Positions 30,479 through 38,809 of a stretch of DNA of 64,000 nt are shown here, piece by piece. Each line of letters starts with the position of its first letter. The first letter of the stretch is position 1. The stretch lies in the NCBI GenBank assembly GCA_965232615.1, contig OZ246985.1, positions 1,736,001 to 1,800,000 of the forward strand. Reading direction: 5' to 3'. The translations under genes and the position numbers were made by a program. The stretch comes from UBA2779 sp965232615 (GTDB lineage: Bacteria; Spirochaetota; Spirochaetia; DSM-2461). The notes under the pieces were generated by a model. It was not told the origin of the DNA and ran no database searches. It saw only the letters and a program-made list of their open reading frames with translations.

Positions 30479-33031
30479 ATGCATGGCGGCAATATTGAAC
30501 GTATCGGCAGGGAATATGGCATCAATCCGGAAAGACTCATTGATTTCAGTACGGGCATTAATCCTCTGGGATTCCCACGTCATGTCCGCTCAATTATTGA
30601 CCGAAATCTTTCCCACACAACTGTCTATCCTGATCCGGGATATAGAAGCTTCAAGGAAGTGTTGGCGAAGGAATATGGTATTCCCCACTCCCTGCCCGGT
30701 AATGGCAGTTCGGAGTTGCTTCTTGCCCTTCTCCGGGCACTTTGTCCGCCCCTGGTTATTGTCGCCATGCCTTCCTACATCGACTATACCCGGTACAGCC
30801 GACGGCTGAATATACCAGTCAAAGGAATACATCTCAAAAAGGAATATGGATTCATTCTGGATCCCGATGACTTATTTCCGGTTCTGGATTCGGCCCCCCC
30901 GGGATCCATGGTGATAACAGGTAATCCCAACAACCCCACAGGCCGACTGTTACCTTCTGGAATCATTCTGATTTCAGCCACTCAGTATCCTCAACATTAT
31001 TTCTGTATTGATGAAGCTTATTGGAGCTTTGCTGATCAAGGAAAGAATTTCAGTGAGACATCAAAGGATCCCGGTAATATACTCAGACTGCGTTCACTCA
31101 CCAAACTTTTTGCCATTCCTGGCATCCGCATAGGCTACCTTTGCGGTGAAGCCGATATACTGACCCGCATCAATCGAGAATTACCCGACTGGAATGTGGG
31201 CACCCTGCCCATTCAACTGGCTCAATCCCTGGTAAGGGATCGAAAACATGGTCAATTAACAAGGAAGTGGCTTCAGAAAGCAAAACCGGCTTTCTATGAT
31301 GAACTTGCTCAATTTCCACAACTGACAGTCTATCCAACCGACTGCAACTTTCTACTCTTACAGGTAAGAGATATGGGGCCGAAGTTATTTTATAAATCCA
31401 TGCTGAATCAGAATGTCGTCCTTCGCTCCTGTGAGGATTTCGATGGTCTGGAACCTGGATTTTTCCGAACCTCAATCCGCCTGCAAAGAGATAATGAGCA
31501 ATTGATCGAAGCCTTAAAAAAGGTATTCAAAGTCAAAAGGAACAGACAGCGTGCAGGATCTGAGAGAGTTCTCATGTTCCAGGGGACCTCCTCCCATGCT
31601 GGGAAATCTTTGATGACAGCGGCATTCTGCCGGGCACTTGTCAACAGGGGAATTTCCGTAGCACCTTTCAAAGCTCAGAATATGTCACTTAATTCCTGTG
31701 TTACGCCTGAGGGGGGAGAAATCGGACGAGCACAGGTATTGCAGGCAAGGGCCGCCAGAATAGAACCCCATGTACTGATGAATCCTGTTCTTCTCAAACC
31801 AACAGGGGATGCAGGTTCTCAGGTCATTGTTATGGGTAAGCCGGAATCAACACTCTCAGCCATGGCCTATCATCAGCGTAAAAAAGAACTCAAGGGAATA
31901 GTCAGGCAGGCCTTCAGTACCCTGGCGGCTCAATATGACGCCATTGTAATGGAAGGAGCAGGCAGTCCAGGAGAGATAAATCTCCGTGAGCATGACATAG
32001 TCAACATGTCAATGGCAGGATATGCTGATTCGCCTGTCATCCTTGTGGGAGATATTGACCGAGGGGGCGTCTATGCCTCCTTTGTGGGTCACCTGGGGGT
32101 GATGGCTGAGTGGGAACGCCATCTCGTTCAGGGATTTCTGGTCAACAGGTTTCGAGGGGATATCACTTTGCTGGATGAAGCCCATAAGTATTTGGTGGAT
32201 CGTACCGGAAAGCCAGTTGTCGGTGTGATGCCCTGGGTTCACAACCATAATTTGCCGGAAGAGGATAGTGTGGATTTCAGCCTCCGCTATACCAGTCCCA
32301 GCGAAGACAGAGAAGGAATTCTCATAGGTTTCATCGATCTGCCGCATTTATCCAATTCAACAGATCTTGATCCCTTCCAGGATATTCCAGGTGTCAGCCT
32401 GGTTAGAATTGACACTAAGGACAAACTTCTTCACCACCAGCCCGATGGAGTTATCATACCTGGCAGCAAGAATGTTATTGCTGATTTCCAATGTCTGCAG
32501 GAATCAGGCATCATCGATGTACTGCTACAATTTGTCCATACAGGTCATACAGTTTTGATGGGCATCTGCGGAGGCTTTCAGATGCTGGGGGACAGTATTT
32601 CCGATCCTCATGGCATTGAAGGACCGGCTGGGTCTCGTATCTCAGGGATGGGTTTGATCAATCTAGAAACTGTTCTGGAAAAAGAGAAGACTCTCCAACA
32701 GACAACAACACGGTTTTGCTTTGATTTCTCACCAGTAAAAGGGTATGAGATTCACCATGGCCAATCGACATACAGGAACGAAGAAGAACTCTTTGAAAAA
32801 CCTTCCCTGGGTTGCCGCCGGATGAATGTGTGGGGGACTTACCTTCATGGAGTCTTCGATAATGATGGTGTTCGTGAACGATTTCTTTCGGAAATCCATC
32901 GCAATTCAGGTGTACCCCAGTCTTCTTCAGGAAGAACAGGAAAAAGCCTTGAAGAAGCTCTGAATGATTTCACCGCAGTATTTGAGCAGAATGTTGATAT
33001 TGCTTACTTGATGAAACTGATGAATCTGTAG
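30479..33031 (+). CDS. Fused L-threonine-phosphate decarboxylase (CobD) and cobyric acid synthase (CbiP)
   Basis: Residues 1-350 form a PLP aminotransferase-fold decarboxylase that makes aminopropanol phosphate for the nucleotide loop of cobalamin (HGGNIERI, DFSTGINPLG, TGNPNNPTG, PLP lysine K209 in RSLTKLFAIPGIRIGYL). From about residue 363 it is cobyric acid synthase, which amidates adenosylcobyrinic diamide: P-loop GTSSHAGKS (369-377), PFKAQNMSLNS, DIDRGGVYASFVG, and a glutamine amidotransferase domain with C697 in GICGGFQMLG and a histidine in KGYEIHHG. Both parts are near full length, giving 850 residues. It is the first gene of an overlapping operon. Confidence 0.94.
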   Translation: MHGGNIERIGREYGINPERLIDFSTGINPLGFPRHVRSIIDRNLSHTTVYPDPGYRSFKEVLAKEYGIPHSLPGNGSSELLLALLRALCPPLVIVAMPSYIDYTRYSRRLNIPVKGIHLKKEYGFILDPDDLFPVLDSAPPGSMVITGNPNNPTGRLLPSGIILISATQYPQHYFCIDEAYWSFADQGKNFSETSKDPGNILRLRSLTKLFAIPGIRIGYLCGEADILTRINRELPDWNVGTLPIQLAQSLVRDRKHGQLTRKWLQKAKPAFYDELAQFPQLTVYPTDCNFLLLQVRDMGPKLFYKSMLNQNVVLRSCEDFDGLEPGFFRTSIRLQRDNEQLIEALKKVFKVKRNRQRAGSERVLMFQGTSSHAGKSLMTAAFCRALVNRGISVAPFKAQNMSLNSCVTPEGGEIGRAQVLQARAARIEPHVLMNPVLLKPTGDAGSQVIVMGKPESTLSAMAYHQRKKELKGIVRQAFSTLAAQYDAIVMEGAGSPGEINLREHDIVNMSMAGYADSPVILVGDIDRGGVYASFVGHLGVMAEWERHLVQGFLVNRFRGDITLLDEAHKYLVDRTGKPVVGVMPWVHNHNLPEEDSVDFSLRYTSPSEDREGILIGFIDLPHLSNSTDLDPFQDIPGVSLVRIDTKDKLLHHQPDGVIIPGSKNVIADFQCLQESGIIDVLLQFVHTGHTVLMGICGGFQMLGDSISDPHGIEGPAGSRISGMGLINLETVLEKEKTLQQTTTRFCFDFSPVKGYEIHHGQSTYRNEEELFEKPSLGCRRMNVWGTYLHGVFDNDGVRERFLSEIHRNSGVPQSSSGRTGKSLEEALNDFTAVFEQNVDIAYLMKLMNL

Positions 33032-33044
33032 AAAACTGCAAAGA

Positions 33045-33764
33045 ATGGTTTTTTATGGTATAGGCATTGGACCGGGAGATCCTGAATTGATTACGCTCAA
33101 AGCGGCTGAAATCATACATTCTGTCCCACGAATTTTCTATGTCAGCGGACAGGGAAACCGGGAAAGTGTTTCCCGTATGATTGTGAGCAGTGCAGGGAAA
33201 GGTGTTGATGAAAGGCTTCAAGGGCTTCGTTTTTCCATGAAGAAATCCATTGATGAAAGAAGGGAATCCTGGCAGAAAAATGCCACAATTATTGTTGAAT
33301 CTCTGAAGAAACACCATGAGTGTGCCTTTGCGACCATCGGAGATCCCATGATTTACAGCACCTTTATCAATGTACTTCCTCCGATAAAAAAAATTCTGCC
33401 GGAGCTGGAAGTCAAAGTAATACCTGGTATAACATCCTTTCAGGCAGCGGCGGCAGAGCAGATTATTCCTCTGGCAATGGATGATGAAATCCTGACCATT
33501 GTACCAGCGTGGAAAGCCCCCACCCTCCAGCGTTCGGCTGTATCAGATTCAGACACAACAGTGTTTTTGAAGGCTTTCAAGAATTGTTCCAGTGTTCTTG
33601 ACTTCTCCAGGAAAAACCATACTGGTGAATTTCTGTATGCCTCACGCATCGGCCTTCCCGATGAAAAATATGTGACTGAAAAAATGGATTCATCTGAGAT
33701 GCTGGAAGAGTATCTCAGCCTGATAATTTCCAGAAAACGAAAGCTGAATGATGGATTGGGTTGA
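33045..33764 (+). CDS. cbiL: Precorrin-2 C20-methyltransferase family protein
   Basis: This 239-residue SAM-dependent tetrapyrrole methylase opens with FYGIGIGPGDPELITLKA, keeps the second glycine-rich loop in CAFATIGDPMIYSTF, and contains VIPGITSFQAAAA. The pattern TIGDPMIYSTF with a following VIPGITSF is typical of CbiL/CobI, which methylates C20 of (cobalt-)precorrin-2. It starts 13 bp after the CobD-CbiP gene and overlaps the next gene by 17 bases. The other corrin ring genes are not in this window. Confidence 0.92.
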   Translation: MVFYGIGIGPGDPELITLKAAEIIHSVPRIFYVSGQGNRESVSRMIVSSAGKGVDERLQGLRFSMKKSIDERRESWQKNATIIVESLKKHHECAFATIGDPMIYSTFINVLPPIKKILPELEVKVIPGITSFQAAAAEQIIPLAMDDEILTIVPAWKAPTLQRSAVSDSDTTVFLKAFKNCSSVLDFSRKNHTGEFLYASRIGLPDEKYVTEKMDSSEMLEEYLSLIISRKRKLNDGLG

Positions 33765-34281
33765 TCTGGCCATTGATGTGGGAAAAGGCTGGCTCAGATT
33801 CACATGTTCTGTGGCTGCTGGAATTACTCCGGGAGTCCTCCTGGAAGCTACCGGATGGCTTAAAAAACTGTCTGCGGCCTGGTCTCCTGCAACGAAGTAC
33901 TACCACCTTCCAGCCGTGTGCGGTTCCAGTTTCTTACTCGCCTTTGCATCCCCATCCAGCGCCAACAGTTTACTGGCCTCCTGGTTCAGTAATGGACGTA
34001 TCAGCCGCATAACTGATGCCTGCCTCACTCGAAAAGGAGTTTTTACACGTCTGAATCAACTCATGCCACCCTCACTTTCTTTCCATATATCTGCGGAAAG
34101 CCTCAGTATTATAACCAGCCATCCTGGAGGCAGACTCAATGCCGCAGCCATAGCCAGTCCCTTTCCAGGAAATGGAGCACTCAACAATTACCAGGTCTTT
34201 ACCACCCTGGTAATCGGGTATGTTATAAGTCTACCTCTACGTACAATCCGTCATGCCCTGCCCATGGGAAAATACTCATGA
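33748..34281 (+). CDS. Unknown membrane-associated protein in the cobalamin operon
   Basis: I do not recognise this 177-residue protein. It is hydrophobic, with candidate membrane segments near FTCSVAAGITPGVLLEATGW, LPAVCGSSFLLAFASPSSAN and a C-terminal FTTLVIGYVISLPL. The motif SSANSLLASWFSNGRIS faintly recalls nucleoside-recognition (Gate) membrane domains, but the match is too weak to name. It overlaps cbiL by 17 bases and hemA by 4, so it is translated with them. That suggests a job in corrinoid or tetrapyrrole metabolism or metal or precursor transport; this is inference from position. Confidence 0.75.
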   Translation: MMDWVDLAIDVGKGWLRFTCSVAAGITPGVLLEATGWLKKLSAAWSPATKYYHLPAVCGSSFLLAFASPSSANSLLASWFSNGRISRITDACLTRKGVFTRLNQLMPPSLSFHISAESLSIITSHPGGRLNAAAIASPFPGNGALNNYQVFTTLVIGYVISLPLRTIRHALPMGKYS

Positions 34282-35711
34282 AAGAGCAGGAAGATGTATT
34301 TCCAATTGCATGGATAACCCGAAACCGCCATGTACTTTTTGTTGGCGGGGGCAAAGTGGCTCTAGCCAAGCTGCAGCGGCTTGCTGAACACCGCTGTACG
34401 ATAACAGTTCTTGCCCCGAAAATCCATCCTGAGATTCAAACAATGGCTGTGCAGGGTTTGGTTCGGATTAGAGCTGACAGCTATAGGACAGATATGCTTG
34501 AAGGCAGTCATCTTGTATTCGCGGCAACCTGTGACAGTGACCTTAATGCAACAATCCTTCAGGATGCCCGTCATTCCGGTATACCAGCCTGTGCTGTCGA
34601 TGGAAACTGGCGGGATGGAGATTTTATCACACCAGCCATAGCACGAGGAAGCCATGGCATAGCAGCCTTTACCACCGGTGGAAGATCCTACAGGATAGCC
34701 AGGTTGGTGAATGGAAGTATACAGCGTCAATTGGATGCCACCAATAACTGGATGCCTGTTGTTATTGGAACAAGCCACCTGCAGCTTAACCTGAAACATC
34801 TGGGGGAAATTCTGTGTCGGGATACTGACAACATGAAAGGCCGCTGCCTTGAAGAACTACGGGGCATTCATGAATTTATGCTATTGACCACCTGCAACAG
34901 GGTGGAATTCTATGGGCTGGTCTCAATCCGTGATATCACACTCAGTATGATTCGAACACATCTGGGCTTCAAGAACTTGAAAGCCGATGAATTTTATGAA
35001 TTATACGGCTTTGATGCCCTGTCTCACATGACACAGGTTGGCTCTGGCATCCTCAGCCAGACACCAGGTGAGAACCACATTGTTTCCCAGCTTAAAAATG
35101 CAATCCATGAAGCAGAGAAACAAAAATGGGCCGGGCCATACATGAAGGACTGGCTTTCTAAAGCTCTTCATGTTTCCAGGAATATCAGAAAAGGTATAAG
35201 TCCTTACTTGAAGTACAGGGACATTGAAAATCTTGTTACGGCATACATGGAATATATCAGCCCTGGGGGAGGAAAAATCCTCCTCATGGGGAGCGGTGTT
35301 ATTGGCCGAAGTATAGCAGAAGAGTTGAATAACAGATCCCATCCATTCACATGGGCCTACCACAGCCGCCCTCCCTTACCCCCGGATGGAGTTTCCATCC
35401 TGCCAATAAAGCCAGAAGAACTGAAGGCTAACGGTCCCAGTGACATTGTGATTTCTGCCTTAAGTCTGCAGGATCCTCTTAAATACAAAGATTTCGAAGG
35501 AATACTGAAACCCGGTGGATGGGCCATTGACCTGGGTGTTCCCCGCAATCTGGATGCAGAGTGGAAGAAAAATCACTCACTGACTGATTTGGAAGACCTC
35601 AAACACTGGTATCGCCGCAACATGGCTGATTTACAGACTATCAGAAAAATCACTGATAAGGAAATTGAGAGCCACCGTGAAAACTATGAAAAACTCATCT
35701 CAACACTTTAA
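34278..35711 (+). CDS. hemA: Fused precorrin-2 dehydrogenase and glutamyl-tRNA reductase
   Basis: Residues 1-150 match the NAD-dependent dehydrogenase half of siroheme synthase (LFVGGGKVALAKLQRL, ITVLAPK, VFAATCDSDLN, FTTGGRS), which oxidises precorrin-2 to sirohydrochlorin. From about residue 160 it is glutamyl-tRNA reductase, the first step of C5-pathway tetrapyrrole synthesis: nucleophile C206 in LLTTCNRVEFYG, PGENHIVSQLKNAIHEA, and a Rossmann loop LMGSGVIGRSIAEEL. The C-terminal dimerisation domain is short. Linking the entry step with the siroheme/cobalt branch in one chain suggests that most flux here goes to corrinoids. Confidence 0.93.
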   Translation: MKEQEDVFPIAWITRNRHVLFVGGGKVALAKLQRLAEHRCTITVLAPKIHPEIQTMAVQGLVRIRADSYRTDMLEGSHLVFAATCDSDLNATILQDARHSGIPACAVDGNWRDGDFITPAIARGSHGIAAFTTGGRSYRIARLVNGSIQRQLDATNNWMPVVIGTSHLQLNLKHLGEILCRDTDNMKGRCLEELRGIHEFMLLTTCNRVEFYGLVSIRDITLSMIRTHLGFKNLKADEFYELYGFDALSHMTQVGSGILSQTPGENHIVSQLKNAIHEAEKQKWAGPYMKDWLSKALHVSRNIRKGISPYLKYRDIENLVTAYMEYISPGGGKILLMGSGVIGRSIAEELNNRSHPFTWAYHSRPPLPPDGVSILPIKPEELKANGPSDIVISALSLQDPLKYKDFEGILKPGGWAIDLGVPRNLDAEWKKNHSLTDLEDLKHWYRRNMADLQTIRKITDKEIESHRENYEKLISTL

Positions 35712-37833
35712 TCCACTCAACATACGCTGCGGCTGCCGACCAAGCCCCCTCTCCATGATCCAGACGCAATCCGCGATCGATCAACTTAACAGCTTATTGC
35801 CCTTTCTCAACTGGACAATCATACCCTTCTCATCACCTGGAGACCGGGATGTAAATCTGGATCTCCGGGAAAGCCCGGATGATTTCTTCACCCGGGATCT
35901 GGATGAAGCTGTACAGAGAGGGGATATTGATTGTGCCATACACAGTGCCAAAGATCTTCCGCCCAATGGTTCAAAGAATATGGACTGGTTCTGGCTACCC
36001 TGGAAGGAAGAACCAGAGGATGCCCTTGTATTGAGAGAAGGAGAATCAGAAGAAGGATTGAACAACGGGGGCCGTATCGGTGTGAGTTCAGACCGGCGCC
36101 TCCGGTGGTGTATAGAGCACTATCCCTCAGCCAGATCTCTTTCGATTCGAGGCAATATTGAGGATAGGTTAGCCCAATTGGATGAGGGTAATTTTGATGC
36201 AGTGCTTATAGCCGTTGCCGCACTGAACAGACTGTCCCTTACCGACCGTATAACAAGAATTATTCCGCTAAGTGAACTTCCTACTCCCGAGGGACAGGGG
36301 TATCTGACTCTGAGCTTCTCTCAGGGTCATCTCTTTTTCCAGAAGATGAGAGCCCTGCTACACCCCCCTGTTCGCTTCGTCGGTGCCGGGGCCGGTGAGG
36401 GGGGCTGGATAACGGAATACGCAGGGAGCGCCCTGGAGCAAGCCGAAGTGTGCCTCTACGATGCCCTTATTGACAAGAAGCTGTTGCACAGACTGCCCGT
36501 TGATTGCAGGCAAATTCCGGTGGGAAAGCGTTTCGGGAAGCATTCCCATAGCCAGAATGCGATCTGTGCACTTCTTGTTCAATATGCCCGACAGGGAAAG
36601 ATAGTTGTTAGACTTAAAGGGGGCGATCCGGGCATCTTCGGCCGACTCAGAGAAGAAACGGCAGCGCTGGATGCAATGTCGATACCCCACATTGTATATC
36701 CTGGTATCAGTGCCATGACCCTGGGAACCACCGGGACCGGGTTATTGCTCACCAGCAGGGGACTCAGCCGTGGATTCAGAGTTTGCACTCCAAACCGCTC
36801 ATCATCCTCCCATGATTTCACGAACATCTTTCCAGACAACAAAGATATTCCAGCCGTTGTATACATGAGTCTCAGTAAGTCAAAATCAGTCAGAGAATAC
36901 TTTATCAAGGAAGGTTTTTCAAAAGATGCGGATTGTTCCGTGGTGTATGCAGCTGGCACATCTGAAGAGGAAATTCACTACTGCTCATTGGACAACCTTG
37001 ACCAACTTCCTGATCCCGGAGAAAAAACAGGACTCATCCTGGTCAATCTCCCCATAAACAAACCCTATCGTCGAAATGGCCCCCTCCGTGGAGATCGAAT
37101 TCTCCTCACCTGCAGTACAGAACTGCTGGAAAGAGCCCGTCTGGGCGTTGAAAATGCAGGGGGACGACCTGTTCTCCTGCCCCTGATTCAGCAGGTATAC
37201 ATGGAAGGCAGCCTGCCCTCTCCGGAGGAAATTACCCGGTATAACTGGATTGTCCTCACCTCTCCCATGGCCATCCGAATATTCCTTACCGCATACAGGG
37301 AATCAGGGGGTGATTATCGCTGTCTGCCAAAAATCATGGTGTGTGGCACTTCCTCCGCCAGAGTTCTCAATTCCCATGGTCTGATACCTGATTTGATACC
37401 TGTTACCGGCTCTGATACAGATGCCCTTGCGGTAGCGGCCCAGTCAGTTGTTTTGCCTGAGGAGCGTATTCTGCGCCTTCGATCCGATGTGGCCGGAACA
37501 GGACTGGGCAGAAAGCTGTCTGAATTCTGTACCGAAATTAAGGATATTGAATTCTACCGTACTACCGGTATACACACAGATGAACCATGTCCGCCGTTTG
37601 AAGCCGCTTTCTTTGCATCCAGTTCTGCCGTTCAGATCTATCGAGAATACTGGGGAGTGGATTCACTCAAGAATAAACCTGTTCTGGCACTGGGACAGCC
37701 TGTAAGACAGTTGTTGGAATCAATGGGTTTGAATAATATTATTGTCGCGGAGCAAAGCAATGCCGAGGGAGCGATACAGACATTGGCCATAGAGTACTTT
37801 CGACAGATGGTGAAAGAAGATGGGATATCCTGA
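35686..37833 (+). CDS. Fused HemC (truncated) - uroporphyrinogen-III methyltransferase - HemD
   Basis: Numbered from the upstream in-frame ATG at 35665, residues 19-233 match hydroxymethylbilane synthase (RCGCRPSPLS, HSAKDLPP, SSDRRLRW, RGNIEDRLAQLDEGNFDAVL, PTPEGQGYL). Residues 236-480 are a CobA-type SAM methylase (VRLKGGDPGIFGR, YPGISAM), although its first loop reads GAGAGEGG rather than the usual GAGPGDP. The rest is uroporphyrinogen-III synthase. The HemC part stops where domain 3 should begin, so the cysteine that carries the dipyrromethane cofactor is missing. I prefer ATG 35686 (MKNSSQHF), overlapping hemA. Together the three parts would turn porphobilinogen into precorrin-2. Confidence 0.88.
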   Translation: MKNSSQHFNPLNIRCGCRPSPLSMIQTQSAIDQLNSLLPFLNWTIIPFSSPGDRDVNLDLRESPDDFFTRDLDEAVQRGDIDCAIHSAKDLPPNGSKNMDWFWLPWKEEPEDALVLREGESEEGLNNGGRIGVSSDRRLRWCIEHYPSARSLSIRGNIEDRLAQLDEGNFDAVLIAVAALNRLSLTDRITRIIPLSELPTPEGQGYLTLSFSQGHLFFQKMRALLHPPVRFVGAGAGEGGWITEYAGSALEQAEVCLYDALIDKKLLHRLPVDCRQIPVGKRFGKHSHSQNAICALLVQYARQGKIVVRLKGGDPGIFGRLREETAALDAMSIPHIVYPGISAMTLGTTGTGLLLTSRGLSRGFRVCTPNRSSSSHDFTNIFPDNKDIPAVVYMSLSKSKSVREYFIKEGFSKDADCSVVYAAGTSEEEIHYCSLDNLDQLPDPGEKTGLILVNLPINKPYRRNGPLRGDRILLTCSTELLERARLGVENAGGRPVLLPLIQQVYMEGSLPSPEEITRYNWIVLTSPMAIRIFLTAYRESGGDYRCLPKIMVCGTSSARVLNSHGLIPDLIPVTGSDTDALAVAAQSVVLPEERILRLRSDVAGTGLGRKLSEFCTEIKDIEFYRTTGIHTDEPCPPFEAAFFASSSAVQIYREYWGVDSLKNKPVLALGQPVRQLLESMGLNNIIVAEQSNAEGAIQTLAIEYFRQMVKEDGIS

Positions 37834-38809
37834 AACACGATTACGCCGACTGAGACAAAACTCTGCCATGAGGAGTCTCTTTGATTCCCCCTGGCCGGGA
37901 CCGGAGAAGTTTATCTGGCCTGTATTCTGCCAACCCGGCAAGGGTAAAACAGCCATTGATGCCATGCCAGGCCAGTTTCGTCTGGGACTTGACTCCCTTA
38001 AAAAGGAAGTTGAGGCAATTATCCATCAGAGAATTGGAGGGATTCTACTTTTCGGGATTCCTGAATCGGATACAAAAACTTCCAATGGATGGAAAGCGGC
38101 CGATGATGATGGAATTGTACCCGCTGCTGTCCGCACAGTGAAGGCATCCTTCCCTGAACTACTGGTGTTGACCGATGTTTGCCTTTGTGCATATACGGAA
38201 CATGGGCACTGTGGACCATTGAACTCACGGGGGGATGTCGATAACGATGCCGCCCTGAAAATACTGGCGGAAACGGCTCATTGCCATGCCCGGGCTGGAG
38301 CTGATATCGTATCACCCAGTGCGATGATGGACGGTCAGGTACAGGCAATCCGTCACGAACTGGATGAAGGCGGTTTCCCGGAGACCCTCATTATGAGTTA
38401 TTCCACCAAATTTGCCTCCTCTCTGTATGACCCTTTCAGAGAGGCCGAAGATTCAGCTCCCGGACATGGAAATCGCAAAGGCTATCAGCAGAGCTTCCGT
38501 TCCCGCCACCAGGCCATCAGAGAATCTCTGGAAGATGAAATAGAAGGTGCCGACATCCTGATGGTCAAGCCCTCTCTCTGGTATCTGGACATCATTCAGA
38601 GCATCAAAGAAAAAACTCTTCTTCCAGTAGCAGCCTACAATGTAAGCGGTGAATACTCCATGCTCCATGCAGCCGCCAGTCATGGCTGGGGGAATCTCAA
38701 TAACATGGTACAGGAATCACTCTTTGCCCTGGAACGAACGGGAGTGGATATCATCATCTCATACTGGGCCAGGTATTACTCCTCTTATTTTCCAGGAAAC
38801 CGGGAATGA
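37820..38809 (+). CDS. hemB: Porphobilinogen synthase (delta-aminolevulinate dehydratase)
   Basis: HemB condenses two 5-aminolevulinate molecules into porphobilinogen. The 329-residue product is the normal length. The zinc-site cysteines are present (DVCLCAYTEHGHCG), as are both Schiff-base lysines (MSYSTKFASSLYDPFR and LMVKPSLWYLD) and the AYNVSGEYSM motif. It overlaps the HemC-CobA-HemD gene by 14 bases and hemL by 4. The zinc cysteines point to a zinc-dependent rather than magnesium-only enzyme. Confidence 0.97.
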   Translation: MGYPETRLRRLRQNSAMRSLFDSPWPGPEKFIWPVFCQPGKGKTAIDAMPGQFRLGLDSLKKEVEAIIHQRIGGILLFGIPESDTKTSNGWKAADDDGIVPAAVRTVKASFPELLVLTDVCLCAYTEHGHCGPLNSRGDVDNDAALKILAETAHCHARAGADIVSPSAMMDGQVQAIRHELDEGGFPETLIMSYSTKFASSLYDPFREAEDSAPGHGNRKGYQQSFRSRHQAIRESLEDEIEGADILMVKPSLWYLDIIQSIKEKTLLPVAAYNVSGEYSMLHAAASHGWGNLNNMVQESLFALERTGVDIIISYWARYYSSYFPGNRE

